Of a stretch of DNA of 64,000 nucleotides, positions 1-9,241 are shown one piece after another. This DNA comes from CAJQQK01 sp049116495. Its GTDB lineage: Bacteria > Pseudomonadota > Alphaproteobacteria > Rhizobiales > Hyphomicrobiaceae. Position 1 is the first letter of the stretch, and each line of letters begins with the position of its first letter. The notes under the pieces were generated by a model. It was not told the DNA's origin and ran no database searches. It worked only from the letters and a program-made list of their open reading frames with translations. The stretch spans positions 40,168 through 104,167 of the forward strand of contig JAGDYV010000022.1 in NCBI GenBank assembly GCA_049116495.1, written 5' to 3'. Both the position numbers and the translations under genes were made by a program.

Positions 1-1
1 T

Positions 2-157
2 GCCATGCTTGCAGGCGTGGACACTGTGCCGCTGGCCTTCGGATTGTTGATCACACTGACTCACAGTTATTTCGTCGCCTACTGTGCTATCGCCCTGGCA
101 GTGTTCGCCACTGCGGCGTACGCAGCGGTCACTCTGACACCCCGCCATTCAGCCTGA
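2..157 (+). CDS. 3' end of an integral membrane protein, possibly an MFS transporter (partial)
   Basis: An open frame enters from the left edge and stops at the TGA at 155-157, giving about 51 codons. It encodes two hydrophobic stretches, one rich in Leu/Ile/Thr and one rich in Ala/Val/Phe, joined by a short polar turn, followed by a short polar tail. This is what the last two transmembrane helices of a transporter look like. The start and most of the protein lie outside the window, so the MFS assignment is only a guess from the helix pattern. Confidence 0.5.
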   Translation, partial: AMLAGVDTVPLAFGLLITLTHSYFVAYCAIALAVFATAAYAAVTLTPRHSA

Positions 158-385
158 ATATTGTTGCGCGTTCGGCTTGCCAGCGAGGTATATTGATACC
201 CCCACCAGCCGGCAGTGCTGACGTGCAAGCAGCGCGAGGCGCAAGCATGGTGACGCAGTAAATGGGCAGCCATGTCGCTTTGCCTACGACGCTACTCCCA
301 TGACCTGGAAGTGATCAGGCCATGGCTACCGCCCCATGCCCGACTTCTGCTTATTGATCGTCGCTGCCGTTGGGACGGTTGCCGC

Positions 386-1152
386 TCAGTTGGTTGCGAT
401 GAGGATGCCTCCCATTGCGGCAAGCATGACCAGGATAACTTTACCGAAAGTTGCATCATTCATCTTGTGGTAAAGCGGTGTGCCAATCAAAATGCCCACG
501 ATGACGCTTGGGGCAGCCCAAGTGGAGACCGTGAGAACGCGTTCATTCACCAGTCCGGCGCTTGCGAACGATACGACACTCATGACGACGACTGCATAGT
601 TGAGTGGCTGATAGACGCATCGTTGTTCATCCTTCGACCAGCCACGCATGCCGCACCACATGCTGAAGATCGGTCCGGGTAGGGCCGTTGTTCCACACAC
701 AATCCCACCAATCGTACCAAGGCCACCATCTGCGAGCTTCGCCCGCCAGCCCGCCAGCCCGCCAGCCCGCCAGCCCGCCAGCGGAATGGTATAGCGCGAC
801 AGCAAAAACAACCGGGTTGTCGCAAACAGGATCAAGAATACGCCAATACCGAATTTCATTTGTTCGCTTGTTAGAGTAACCAACAGCTGCGTGCCAATCG
901 GCAATCCGACAGCCGCACCAATTGCAGAAGGCAGGATCCGATTGAAATGAAATCCTGACGTACGGGCCACATAGCCGGCAACAAGAAGAAGACGCCGGCC
1001 AGCATTAGCGCAGGGACCGCAACCGTTGGTTCAAGAAACAGCAGCCAAACGCTCAAAACCACGGGACCACCGCCAAATTCGGCAACACCTACGACCAAGC
1101 CGCCAGCAACGGCACCACTGATCAATAGCATCAAAATCTCAGTGGTGAACAT
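386..1152 (-). pseudogene. TauE/SafE-family membrane exporter, frameshifted
   Basis: Sulfite exporter TauE/SafE proteins are multi-helix membrane carriers of small anions such as sulfite or organosulfonates. The first part (ATG at 1152) encodes the glycine-rich first helix with a GGGP motif and a second helix. Its frame then runs into unrelated sequence, while the continuation (ARTSGFHF...) is in another frame from a GTG at 970. The second frame is coherent to the stop at 386 and holds the second half-repeat with a GxxxGxxxG-rich helix. A one-base frameshift near 970 therefore splits the gene. The second half also contains a 40-bp block of five identical 8-bp units. Sequencing error is the alternative explanation for the shift. 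Confidence 0.7.
742..781. repeat. Tandem repeat, 5 x 8 bp (CCCGCCAG)
   Basis: Five perfect head-to-tail copies of CCCGCCAG occupy 742-781 inside the TauE/SafE gene. On the minus strand they encode an Ala-Gly-Trp-Arg-rich stretch between two predicted helices. Because the unit is 8 bp, gain or loss of one unit would change the reading frame of everything downstream. Confidence 0.9.
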
Positions 1153-1211
1153 TGGCTCGCCCGAAGACCATGCGGTGCGCAATATTGGATAGGGCCAGCC
1201 GTCGTGCCCCG

Positions 1212-1454
1212 ATGAATGCTGAGGAGAACCCGCCGCTACACGCCCAGCAGCCTGCGCTGGAATCGGCAGTGGATCCGCAATGGGTTCTCGACTATGCGCG
1301 GCTTACGGGGTTGAGTTTTGTAACAGTCGACGATGCAGAACCAATCGCGCAATCGATTGGCCCTCAGATGACGCAACTGCAACAGGCGCGCGGATTGATT
1401 GAAGCTGGCATGGAGCCTCCTGTCCGACCAGTGCGGCACAGCCACTTTCACTGA
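1212..1454 (+). CDS. Small hypothetical protein, possibly AtzG-like
   Basis: An 80-codon frame starts at ATG 1212, on the opposite strand from its neighbours. The middle part (about residues 22-60) reads like two amphipathic helices with a Trp/Tyr-Gly-Leu spacing vaguely like the small AtzG/DUF4089 amidase-associated proteins, and the tail is His-rich. No good ribosome binding site is visible before the ATG and no amidase gene is adjacent. It may be a real small gene or a chance frame. Confidence 0.35.
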   Translation: MNAEENPPLHAQQPALESAVDPQWVLDYARLTGLSFVTVDDAEPIAQSIGPQMTQLQQARGLIEAGMEPPVRPVRHSHFH

Positions 1455-1495
1455 TTTGCACGACCGAAGCGTTTCACTCCGGTAAGCCATGCGCG

Positions 1496-2464
1496 TTAGA
1501 AGGCGCGCGCCTGCATCCCTTCCTGGTAGTGCTTTAGATACTGGCCGACGAAATCATACCCGACGAATTGGCTGTAGGCCTCGGCGAGTTGTTTTGTGAC
1601 CGGTCCCCACACCTGGTCTTTCGGGCCGATCTCGACGCCGTTGATTTTCGTAACGGGGCAGATACATAGCGACGTCGAGGTGAGGAACACTTCATCGGCG
1701 GTGTAGCTGTCGTAGAGGTCGATATCAGTTTCCGTGACCGGAATGCCGGCCTCGCGCGCAAGATCAACTACCGTCTGCCGGCTGACGCCTGGAAGTACGA
1801 ATTTCTCGCGCGGCGTCAACAAAGACCCACTACGAACTGTAAAAATGTTCGATCCCATTCCTTCTGCGAGGTTGCCGTTGATGTCGAGCAGCACCGCCCA
1901 AGCTTCAGGGTCGCTGCTTTGGACTTCCTGGTTGGCGACAATCATGTTGAGGTAGTTGTGCGTCTTGGCGCGCGGCGTGAGAGATTCGGGCGGTGTGCGT
2001 CGGTGCGCGGGAACAACAACGCGGATGCCTTCCATGAACAGCTTGGCGCGCTGCATGAGAGGCAGAGGCACACACTCGAGCACTACATTGGGTCCGTGAT
2101 AGTCGAGATTGTCTCCGGCGACTTCCTTTACGCCTCGGCTGATGCGCTGGCCGATCCAGTAGTCGTCATCGGCACCGAGGAGGTGGCGGTTGTGCTCGAA
2201 GAGTTGCTCGGTCAACGCCGTCATGCGTTCGGGGCCAAAGCCGGGGTCAATGCGCAGGTATTTCAGGGACCGATAAAGGCGATCGACATGCTCTTTCACC
2301 TTGAACAGTTTGTGATTGAAGCTGCGGGTCATGTCGAAGCAGCCATCGCCATATACCCAGCTCAGGTCGCGGAACGGAATTTTCACCTGGTTCTCAGGCA
2401 TGAAATCGCCGTTGAACCAGGCCACTCGTTCATTGCCGCGTTCGACCATTACCGGGATCCTCAT
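1496..2464 (-). CDS. Class IV PLP aminotransferase, branched-chain-amino-acid aminotransferase-like
   Basis: The family transfers amino groups between branched-chain amino acids (or D-amino acids) and 2-oxoglutarate using pyridoxal phosphate. At about 322 residues the protein has the usual length. Visible hallmarks are the RDLSWVYGDGCFD segment near the N-terminus, the Lys in RAKTHNYLNM that fits the Schiff-base lysine, the NLAEGMGSNIF segment that typically binds cofactor phosphate, and LPGVSRQTV near the C-terminal third. The open frame extends 6 codons upstream to a TTG at 2482; I prefer the ATG at 2464. The gene stands alone, so the exact substrate (IlvE-like or D-amino acid) cannot be told from context. 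Confidence 0.85.
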   Translation of the reverse strand: MRIPVMVERGNERVAWFNGDFMPENQVKIPFRDLSWVYGDGCFDMTRSFNHKLFKVKEHVDRLYRSLKYLRIDPGFGPERMTALTEQLFEHNRHLLGADDDYWIGQRISRGVKEVAGDNLDYHGPNVVLECVPLPLMQRAKLFMEGIRVVVPAHRRTPPESLTPRAKTHNYLNMIVANQEVQSSDPEAWAVLLDINGNLAEGMGSNIFTVRSGSLLTPREKFVLPGVSRQTVVDLAREAGIPVTETDIDLYDSYTADEVFLTSTSLCICPVTKINGVEIGPKDQVWGPVTKQLAEAYSQFVGYDFVGQYLKHYQEGMQARAF

Positions 2465-2900
2465 TCTTGTTTGCCGCTTCAACTTTGTCTGCCGCGTCTC
2501 GATTGCTTCATTGACCTGCCCGGCGGCTTCCGAACCCGCCGAACACCGAATTGCACGGTTACCGAAGGGTTGTTCGAATAGACTGAGGCTAGCACTTGCC
2601 TAGTTGAAAGCAACTACCTTCAAACAGTCAGTACTTTCACAAAACGGCGACCTCTGGCAAGCGACCGACATTCATATGAGCATTGACGTCTGGAAATTGA
2701 TCACAGCGGCCGTGGGGCACATAAGCCGCTCAGCTTGTTGATCTACGCTTGACCGCGAACACCTGCCAGCGCGCATTGGCTGCTTCCTCACCGAAAGCTG
2801 ATCGTATGCTACTAGCTTAACCATCTCAAATGAGCCTCTGCTGCGCAATGCGGATTGCCTCTCATCGTGATCACTCACTCTAGAAATGAGGAGTTGATCC
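2465..2900. other. Intergenic region, no gene recognised
   Basis: The 436 bases between the aminotransferase and the recombinase contain only short or low-quality frames on both strands. I see no convincing terminator or RNA gene. The sequence just before 2901 (GAGGAGTTGATCC) provides a good ribosome binding site for the recombinase. Confidence 0.5.
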
Positions 2901-3536
2901 ATGAAAACGATCAGAGAAATCATTCGACCACGTAAGGAATCCGAACCCTGGAACAAGGGCAAGATCATTGGGCAGAAACCACCACTCTTGCCCAAACATG
3001 TCTGGGCCATTCGGACGAAGCTTCAGATGGACGCGCGGGTCCGCGATCTTGCCCTGTTTAACCTGGCGATCGATAGCAAGCTACGTGGGTGCGATGTCGT
3101 TCGATTGCGCTTGGAGGATGTCGCACCGAATAGCTACACCATCGAGCGAGCCATCATTCGTCAGCAAAAGACAGGTCATCCGGTCAAGTTCGAATTGACC
3201 GAGCAAACACGTTGCTCGGTAGATGAGTACTTGAGATCTGGTGGTCGAGACTTTCAAGGTTGGTTGTTTCCGGGGCGCGGCGCCCCGGCAAACCATCTGA
3301 CGACAAGGCAATACGCTCGTCTCCTGGGACAGTGGCTTGAGGCTGTTGGCCTCGACCCAACGCTTTAAGGTACGCACTCACTCCGGCGCACAAAGGCGAC
3401 GCTGATCTACAAACGCACTGGAAATCTTCGTGCGGTCCAGTTGCTGCTTGGTCATACGAAGATCGAGAGCACGGTCAGATACCTCGGTATCGAGGTGGAC
3501 GACGCTCTTGAGATCTCTGAGAAGATAGACATCTGA
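2901..3536 (+). pseudogene. Tyrosine recombinase (small FimB/XerC-like integrase) with an in-frame ochre stop
   Basis: Small tyrosine recombinases cut and rejoin DNA through a covalent 3'-phosphotyrosine. The frame starts at ATG 2901 behind a GAGGAG ribosome binding site and reads to TAA at 3366-3368. Translation in the same frame then continues without a gap to TGA 3534-3536. The full length would be about 211 residues, the usual size of this small class. The first catalytic Arg (KLRGCDVV) lies before the stop; the His-x-x-Arg box (HSLRR), the second His (LLGHTKIEST) and the nucleophile Tyr (VRYLGI) all lie after it. The stop sits immediately before GTHSLRR, where relatives usually have a Tyr codon, so a single TAT/TAC to TAA change explains it. 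The truncated product cannot be active without readthrough. Confidence 0.8.
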
Positions 3537-3544
3537 CGCGAATT

Positions 3545-3567
3545 GGACGGAGCAACGTGCTCCGTCC
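3545..3567 (+). terminator. Hairpin after the recombinase gene
   Basis: GGACGGAGCA and TGCTCCGTCC form a perfect 10-bp stem with a 3-nt loop, starting 9 bases after the recombinase stop. The T-tract that would make it a classical intrinsic terminator is weak (GTTGTAAT). Confidence 0.6.
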
Positions 3568-4061
3568 GTTGTAATGATCGATTTGGTTCACTCGTTTGAA
3601 ATCTGCGGCGGGTCGGACACAACATTGCGCTGCAGTCGTATCTGGAACGAAGGCTTCGTCTACAAGGTGTTCTCCAGCTCCGCCTAAATTCATAGAGCTC
3701 TCATCCGTTCATCCTTGCCGGGTCCATGCTTCTCTTCGAGGTTAAAGCATACCCACAGCATGATGGCACGAGAAGCTCGATCCGTTGCCGAGGGCTGTTG
3801 CAAGGGCGAGGAGTTCTTCGCCTACGAAGATGGCGCCATCGCGAAAGCGCGGAGCGGTTTCGATCGCCACGCTTTCATCTATGGTCTCGACAGGAATATC
3901 TACATCTGCCCGGCGAGCCAGCACCTGGACTACCAAACCACGCGCGAGGAAGCTGATAGAAAATATAACGGCGGATCTATGCCGGAGTGAACAACAGGAC
4001 TGCACGCCCTGGGTAACCATCCAAGCCGCAGTTCTTGAGTGCATCCCGCAATTCTGGGCTG
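3568..4061. other. Intergenic region with decayed sequence
   Basis: No intact gene is seen. The minus-strand frame of the gcvPB remnant continues open through this stretch, but its translation no longer resembles glycine decarboxylase, so it is probably unrelated sequence joined to the remnant. A plus-strand frame at 3715-3990 looks like a shadow. Confidence 0.4.
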
Positions 4062-4620
4062 CAGATACTCGGCTGGTTAACGAAGCGCGCACGTCATTGG
4101 CATTCAGGACGGCATGCATTGTCGCACTACGAAGCCCTTCGTCCCCCAGACGGCGAAGATCAGCCCAGGCGCGCACGAACATGCCGAAATTACCATGAAA
4201 GGCGACCATGCGGCCGATCGCATGCTCCGGCGTTACGAGCCCGTAGACGGATTTCCCTTCGCCCGAACCCTGCGATCTTTCGACGATCGGTCCGGACAGA
4301 AACGGCGCAAGCGCCTGGCTGGCGCCAACCGGCCCCGAGCCCGGACCGCCGCCGCCGTGCGGTGTCGCAAACGTCTTGTGCAGGTTGAAATGCATAAGAT
4401 CGATGCCGAAGTCGCCCGGTCTGGCGATCCCGGTCAGCGCGTTCAGGTTGGCACCGTCGCCGTAGACGAGGCCGCTGCATCCGTGAACAAGCTGGACCAG
4501 CTTTTCGATCTGCTCTTCGAACAGGCCCAGCGTGTTGGGATTGGTCACCATGATACCGACGAGACGGTCGTCACAGGCCGTCTCCACCGCCTTGAGATCA
4601 ACGTTGCCACGCTCATCCGA
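4062..4620 (-). pseudogene. gcvPB: Glycine dehydrogenase (decarboxylating) subunit 2 remnant
   Basis: GcvPB is the PLP-binding half of the two-subunit P-protein of the glycine cleavage system. The translation has the unmistakable core: MVTNPNTLGLFE, YDGANLNAL-like YGDGANLNAL, the PLP-lysine segment FNLHKTFATPHGGGG, GPGSGPVG and FHGNFGMFVRAW. It is only a middle piece of about 185 codons, whereas the family is around 500. Upstream, coherent sequence (DERGNVDLKAV) is cut by a TGA about 14 codons before METACDD. Downstream, similarity ends after VLNANDVRASL. No other glycine cleavage gene is near. This is a decayed fragment. Confidence 0.85.
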
Positions 4621-4796
4621 ATTTCATGCCGCCGAGTTAAACGCGATGCACAATCGCAAGAAGTGCTTGAGTTGATGGATTGTGACCTTAAAGCCTCGAA
4701 ATCAAAGTAGATGGTTTCGATCAGCGATGGTGCCCCCAAAAATCGTACAATCGGCAGGGCCTGAGCACCAGGCACGAAAAAAGATGGCGTTCGGTG

Positions 4797-5546
4797 CTAC
4801 TGCCTGAACTGCAAATATCGATTGGGCAGCGCATAAGAATGTGATCGAGCACCGGTTAGCTTGCTGATCTCAACTCCGTAGTTGGTGTGGCTGCCTGGAA
4901 CAGACGGGTGCTGAAGGACGGGGCCCGGATCTATCGACAACTCCCTCATCTGGCGTTGTGCACCCTCATGAAAGGGGTCGATCTTAAGTGTCATTTTGAA
5001 GTCTGATATCGCCTCTGCAATTCTTCCCTTTGTTCGATAAACAACCCCTCGATTGACATAAGCTTCAGCACTGCTGGGATTAATCGAAATTGCCGATGTT
5101 AGATCAGCGATCGCGGCATCTGATGAACCGCGCATGAAGTGCACGACGGCGCGGCCAATATAGGGTGCCTCCCAGTTCGGCTTGACTTTCATGGCGCTTT
5201 CGAAATCAACTTCGGCGCGATCAAATCTCATTTCGAATACGTGAGCATAACCGCGATTGAAGTACGGCATCTCGAAGTTCGGGTCCAACTGTATAGCCTT
5301 GTCGAAGTCATTGATCGCTCGGTCGACTTGTCGCAAAATGACAAACCCCATGCCGCGATTATTATGCGCTCTCGAAAGTCCTTTTTTTAGACCCGTTCCT
5401 GATTCAATAAGCCGCGTACAGGCGGCAATTCTTCCAGGCAGGTCCTGGCCTTCGCAGATTTCGACATCGCCTGCAGCGACCCGCGACGTCACCAACGCAC
5501 ATAGGACGAAGGTTGCGACATTGCCGAACAGCATTCGATAATTCAT
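4797..5546 (-). CDS. Secreted tetratricopeptide-repeat protein
   Basis: The protein of about 249 residues begins (ATG 5546 preferred over 5606) with a signal peptide: charged MNYR, a hydrophobic core and a cleavage region near RVAAGD. A Cys pair follows (CEGQ...CTRL), a common start of periplasmic TPR proteins of rhizobia. At least four TPR units follow, each ending in a pattern such as AIxLDPNFEMPYFNRGYAH, KVKPNWEAPYIGRA, SINPSSAEAYVNRGV and KIDPFHEGAQRQ. TPRs mediate protein-protein contacts. The gene stands alone and its partner is unknown. Confidence 0.8.
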   Translation of the reverse strand: MNYRMLFGNVATFVLCALVTSRVAAGDVEICEGQDLPGRIAACTRLIESGTGLKKGLSRAHNNRGMGFVILRQVDRAINDFDKAIQLDPNFEMPYFNRGYAHVFEMRFDRAEVDFESAMKVKPNWEAPYIGRAVVHFMRGSSDAAIADLTSAISINPSSAEAYVNRGVVYRTKGRIAEAISDFKMTLKIDPFHEGAQRQMRELSIDPGPVLQHPSVPGSHTNYGVEISKLTGARSHSYALPNRYLQFRQ

Positions 5547-5830
5547 GAAAACCTCGCGTGCCGGTTCGCATCCACAAATTGCGGCAACCAACATTAGCAA
5601 GATCAACGAATCTGAAGTTGATCCAGCTCAAGGTGCAAGTCTGGAAATCAGCGGCGTTTATCCCTTCTGCCAGGAAATCCGAGCCGGCAGTTTTTTACAA
5701 TCTCTATGATTTCCGTAACCCTAAGGTTTCGCCAATAAATTGCTGTCAGGCGGCCGCGGCGATCCACAGCGAAGTTTGAAGCGCTTATCGAAATGCTTCA
5801 GGGGCTAATTGAGCCAAGGGTTCATCACCG

Positions 5831-6079
5831 TTACTTTTCCAAGCGGCCCCGCAAATAGACTGCGGCACCTGTTAGCGTCGCAAGCTGAGGATAATCGGCC
5901 TCCGGTATGTCGATGCCAATTGCCTTGTGCAGCCCGATGACGAAATTGAGGAAATCCATTGAATCTAACTCGAACTGCTCGGTGAAGGGTTCACCGGGCA
6001 TGATTTCCTCGCCTTCGAGGTCGGGCGCCACATCAAACAAGGTACGCTTGATCAGGTCGCGAAGCTCGTCGTTCGTCAT
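5831..6079 (-). CDS. Acyl carrier protein
   Basis: This 82-residue protein has the four-helix acyl-carrier fold pattern and an ELDSMDFLNFV motif, with Ser40 as the expected 4'-phosphopantetheine attachment site. Its ATG overlaps the stop of the E2 gene in ATGA, so it is the last gene of a translationally coupled operon with an acyl-CoA synthetase and the E1/E2 subunits of a 2-oxoacid dehydrogenase. It is too divergent, and in the wrong context, to be the housekeeping fatty-acid AcpP. A plausible inference is that it accepts an acyl group produced by the operon, but nothing in the sequence proves this. Confidence 0.85.
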   Translation of the reverse strand: MTNDELRDLIKRTLFDVAPDLEGEEIMPGEPFTEQFELDSMDFLNFVIGLHKAIGIDIPEADYPQLATLTGAAVYLRGRLEK

Positions 6080-7248
6080 AGCGTCTCTGGCTCCTGCAGA
6101 ACGGCATCAAGGCGATTGAGGAACCGGGCAGCCGCGCGGCCATCGCTGACCCGGTGATCACCCGCGACCGTGACATGCATGACGCGGCGTATGACCACCG
6201 AACCCTCCACGACCCATGGCCGTTCTCGAACCGCGCCGCATCCGATGATCGCGACCTGCGGCGGATAGATGACGGGTTGCAAGGTGTCGGCTGTGCCTTC
6301 ACCAAGAATAGACACAGTGACTGTCGGATCGCTCATTTCAGATCCTCGAATACGACCGGAGCGGACGCGCGCAACCAGATCACGCAGGTGCATCATGACC
6401 TGGTCCAGACCGAGCTGATCCACGTCGTGGATGGCAGGCGCGACGAGACCACCGCCACGGATCGCCGTGAGAACGCCGACATGCAAATGCGGGTTCGTTC
6501 GATGCACCCCATCCTCATAGGTTCCATTGAGCACGGGCGTATGTTGTAACGCAATCGCGGTGGCTTTCAGGAGTGGCGCCGCGTAGAGCAGACGATCGGC
6601 AACGCTGCGCTTGGCGTTGACGGTCTCAAACCATTCATAGAACGTTGTTACGTCTAGAATACTTGATACATAGTAATGTGGGATTTCCCGTTTGGAACGG
6701 GCCATCGCGCGGCCGATCGCTTGGCGCATGGCTTCACGCATAGTTGCCGGCGCGCGCACTATCGATTCGGACTGGTCCTCCTTGACAGTAGCAATCGGCG
6801 CTGCGGCTGCCGCCTCCACTTCGGCAATGCCGATCACTTGGCCGGGACCGGCACCTAATCGCTGGATGTCTATTCCCAACTCGTGCGCGCGCTTGCGAGC
6901 CGCCGGCGAGATCCGTTGCGACCGGGCAGCGGGCGCTGGAGAGGGCGTTACGTCGACGGTGCACGACTGAACTGGTTCACCGATCCGGGGCAAGGCACCC
7001 GATCCATCGCTCGATACGCCGTCCAGATATGCCAGCACCTCGCCAACAGTGACGGTGGTGCCCGGCTCGACGACATGCTCGGCCATCATGCCGGCATCGA
7101 AGCATTCAATCTCAATGGCGCCTTTGACGGTTTCGACAACCGCGACGATATCTCCGCGAGACACGTCATCGCCAGGTGCTTTCAGCCATTCCACCAGCGT
7201 CCCGCCTTCCATATCGGCCCCGAGCGAAGGCATCTTGAAGGCTTTCAT
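6076..7248 (-). CDS. pdhC: 2-oxoacid dehydrogenase complex E2 (dihydrolipoamide acyltransferase)
   Basis: E2 forms the core of pyruvate/acetoin/branched-chain dehydrogenase complexes and transfers the acyl group from lipoate to CoA. Domains in order: one lipoyl domain (about 1-78) with lipoyl Lys42 in ETVKGAIEIE, a linker, a peripheral-subunit-binding domain (about 112-145, RISPAARKRAHELG...), and a catalytic domain ending with the HxxxDG signature GDHRVSDG (His365, Asp369). The length of 390 is normal. Start and stop overlap the neighbours by ATGA on both sides. No E3 (lipoamide dehydrogenase) is in the operon, so a housekeeping E3 must serve it. Pyruvate is the likeliest substrate given the E1; acetoin is the alternative. 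Confidence 0.9.
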   Translation of the reverse strand: MKAFKMPSLGADMEGGTLVEWLKAPGDDVSRGDIVAVVETVKGAIEIECFDAGMMAEHVVEPGTTVTVGEVLAYLDGVSSDGSGALPRIGEPVQSCTVDVTPSPAPAARSQRISPAARKRAHELGIDIQRLGAGPGQVIGIAEVEAAAAAPIATVKEDQSESIVRAPATMREAMRQAIGRAMARSKREIPHYYVSSILDVTTFYEWFETVNAKRSVADRLLYAAPLLKATAIALQHTPVLNGTYEDGVHRTNPHLHVGVLTAIRGGGLVAPAIHDVDQLGLDQVMMHLRDLVARVRSGRIRGSEMSDPTVTVSILGEGTADTLQPVIYPPQVAIIGCGAVRERPWVVEGSVVIRRVMHVTVAGDHRVSDGRAAARFLNRLDAVLQEPETL

Positions 7249-8234
7249 TGGCGCAGCGCCTTCTTAACTGCCGCCACGATGCCTTCGCTGCTTGGCAGCG
7301 CCGCGCGCTCGAGGTGGCGTGCATAGGGGATAGGGGTTTCGGCAGTGCAGACGCGCTCAACAGGCGCGTCGAGATCGAAGAACGCACCTTCCATGATCTG
7401 TGCGCTGATTTCACCGGCGAGACTCCCCGTCCGCCAACCCTCATCGACGATCACGGCACGATGCGTCCGCTGAACGGAATCCAGCACGGTTGGCATATCG
7501 AGGGGCCTGAGCGATCTAAGGTCGATCACCTCGCAAGATATCTGATCCTCTTGTAGTTGGTTTGCAGCATCGAGCGCCTTCGACAAACTGCCACCATACG
7601 TGATGACGCTTGCATCCCTTCCCTCTCGGCGCACGATGGCACGGTCGATGTCCACGGCATAGCTGTCAGCAACAGGGATTTCCGCTGTCATGTTGTAGAG
7701 CAAAGCATGCTCAAACATGATCACCGGGTCTGGATCATCGAGCGCGGTCGCCAGCATACCGCGTGCGTCCGCGACCGTGGCAGGCGCCACGACGCGAATG
7801 CCGGGCACGTGCGCATACCAGTTCTCCAAACTGTGCGAGTGCTGGGCTGCAAGCTGACGGCCGGCGCCGGTGGCCATGCGGATAACCAACGGCACCGAGA
7901 ACTGGCCGCCTGACATGTGCCGCAACGTAGCGGCGTTGTTGACGATCTGGTCGATACACAACAGGCTGAAGTTGACGGTCATGACTTCGACGATCGGCCG
8001 CATCCCACCCAGCGCTGCGCCTATTCCAGCACCAGTGAACCCGGATTCGGAAAGTGGCGTATCGCGGATACGCGCTTCGCCAAACTCATCGATCAAACCC
8101 TTCGAGCAGGCATAGGTGCCGCCGTAAAGACCGACGTCTTCGCCCATCAGAAGTACGCGTTCGTCGGTCATCAACGCCTCACGCATGGCCTCACGAACGG
8201 CGTCACGATAGCTGATCATTCGTGTTTCGGTCAT
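7245..8234 (-). CDS. pdhB: 2-oxoacid dehydrogenase E1 component, beta subunit
   Basis: With E1 alpha this subunit forms the thiamine-diphosphate site that decarboxylates the 2-oxoacid. The roughly 329-residue protein has the typical start (YRDAVREAMREALMTDERVLLMGEDVG), the TPP-contacting DTPLSESGFTGAGIGAA segment, the H-S-H-S-L-E-N-W-Y-A-H-V-P-G loop that contacts E2, and a transketolase C-terminal domain (DLRSLRPLDMPTV). ATG 8234 is chosen because it overlaps the E1 alpha stop as ATGA. The open frame continues upstream to 8303 but that extension would lie inside E1 alpha. Confidence 0.92.
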   Translation of the reverse strand: MTETRMISYRDAVREAMREALMTDERVLLMGEDVGLYGGTYACSKGLIDEFGEARIRDTPLSESGFTGAGIGAALGGMRPIVEVMTVNFSLLCIDQIVNNAATLRHMSGGQFSVPLVIRMATGAGRQLAAQHSHSLENWYAHVPGIRVVAPATVADARGMLATALDDPDPVIMFEHALLYNMTAEIPVADSYAVDIDRAIVRREGRDASVITYGGSLSKALDAANQLQEDQISCEVIDLRSLRPLDMPTVLDSVQRTHRAVIVDEGWRTGSLAGEISAQIMEGAFFDLDAPVERVCTAETPIPYARHLERAALPSSEGIVAAVKKALRQ

Positions 8235-9241
8235 CGTCCGGCTCCAACGGCAACGACACGCGACGTCATGACGTCCCGGGCCAGATCCTCGACCGGTTCC
8301 CACGGCGCATCCTCGGCAAAGGCCACCGCGTCACTGATCACTCGCTCAGCTTCGGCTTCCAGAGCATCGTAGTCAGCGTCGGATAGGAGTTGCCGCTCGG
8401 CAGTCCAAGCCTTGAAGGAGACCAGTGGGCCGCGCTTCTTCCAGGCGTCAACCTCGGCCTTGTCGCGATAGAGTTCGGGATCAAACATCGAGTGGGCGCG
8501 GAAGCGATAGGTGTTGCTTTCGATGAACTGCGGCCCCTCGCCGGCTCGGATCTTCCGCGTTGCTGTCCTCGCAGCTTCCTCGACGGCGAGGACGTCCATG
8601 CCGTCGATCTCCTCGGCAGGAATACCATAGCTGCGCGCATGGGTATGTATTTCCGTGACAGATTCCGATCGCGCCAGTGACGTCCCCATTGCATAGCCGT
8701 TGTTCTCGCAAACAAACAGAACTGGCAATTTCCACAATGCAGCTAGATTAAGGGACTCGTGGAATTCTCCCTCTGCCGCAGCGCCTTCACCGAATAGGCA
8801 GCATGTAACGCGAGGACGCCCCTGCATCTTGTCTGCAAGCGCCAAACCGACCGCGAGCGGCAGGCCGCCACCGACGATAGCGAAGCCGCCATAGAACCGA
8901 TGCGCCGCATCGCAGATGTGCATCGAGCCGCCGCGGCCACGGCTTGAGCCGGATGCCTTGCCATACATCTCGGCCATTACGGCACCTGGATCGAGGCCAC
9001 GGGCTAGCGCGTGACCATGCTCGCGGTAGGTTGCGACAATGGCGTCTTCCGACTCAAGTGCCTGCATGAGCCCGACGGCGTTTGCTTCCTCGCCAATGTA
9101 GAGATGCAGGAAACCGCGAATCTTCTCGACGCTGTAGAGTTCGGCACACTTTTCTTCAAACCGACGGATCAGGATGATCTGACGCGCGAGTTCCAGGAGA
9201 TGATCGCGCCCGATGTCAACGCTATCGTATGATGTCTTCAT
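8231..9241 (-). CDS. pdhA: 2-oxoacid dehydrogenase E1 component, alpha subunit
   Basis: This is the ThDP-binding subunit of a pyruvate dehydrogenase-type E1. The TPP motif starts at GEG (151-153) and ends at ENN (179-181). GRGGSMHI near residue 104 and the phosphorylation-loop-like YRFRAHSMFDPELYR point to the pyruvate dehydrogenase branch rather than the branched-chain one. Length 336 is typical. The start codon overlaps the stop of the acyl-CoA synthetase gene, so translation is coupled. Substrate identity (pyruvate versus acetoin) remains an inference. Confidence 0.92.
   Translation of the reverse strand: MKTSYDSVDIGRDHLLELARQIILIRRFEEKCAELYSVEKIRGFLHLYIGEEANAVGLMQALESEDAIVATYREHGHALARGLDPGAVMAEMYGKASGSSRGRGGSMHICDAAHRFYGGFAIVGGGLPLAVGLALADKMQGRPRVTCCLFGEGAAAEGEFHESLNLAALWKLPVLFVCENNGYAMGTSLARSESVTEIHTHARSYGIPAEEIDGMDVLAVEEAARTATRKIRAGEGPQFIESNTYRFRAHSMFDPELYRDKAEVDAWKKRGPLVSFKAWTAERQLLSDADYDALEAEAERVISDAVAFAEDAPWEPVEDLARDVMTSRVVAVGAGR

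Noticed and set aside
742..781. CRISPR-like array
   Set aside because: The repeats are 8 bp and have no spacers; this is a simple tandem repeat.
2465..3741. tRNA or attachment site near the recombinase
   Set aside because: I looked for a T-loop or acceptor-stem sequence flanking the recombinase gene and found none.
3715..3990. 91-codon plus-strand frame opposite the gcvPB remnant
   Set aside because: It starts without a ribosome binding site and its translation has no natural pattern; probably a shadow.
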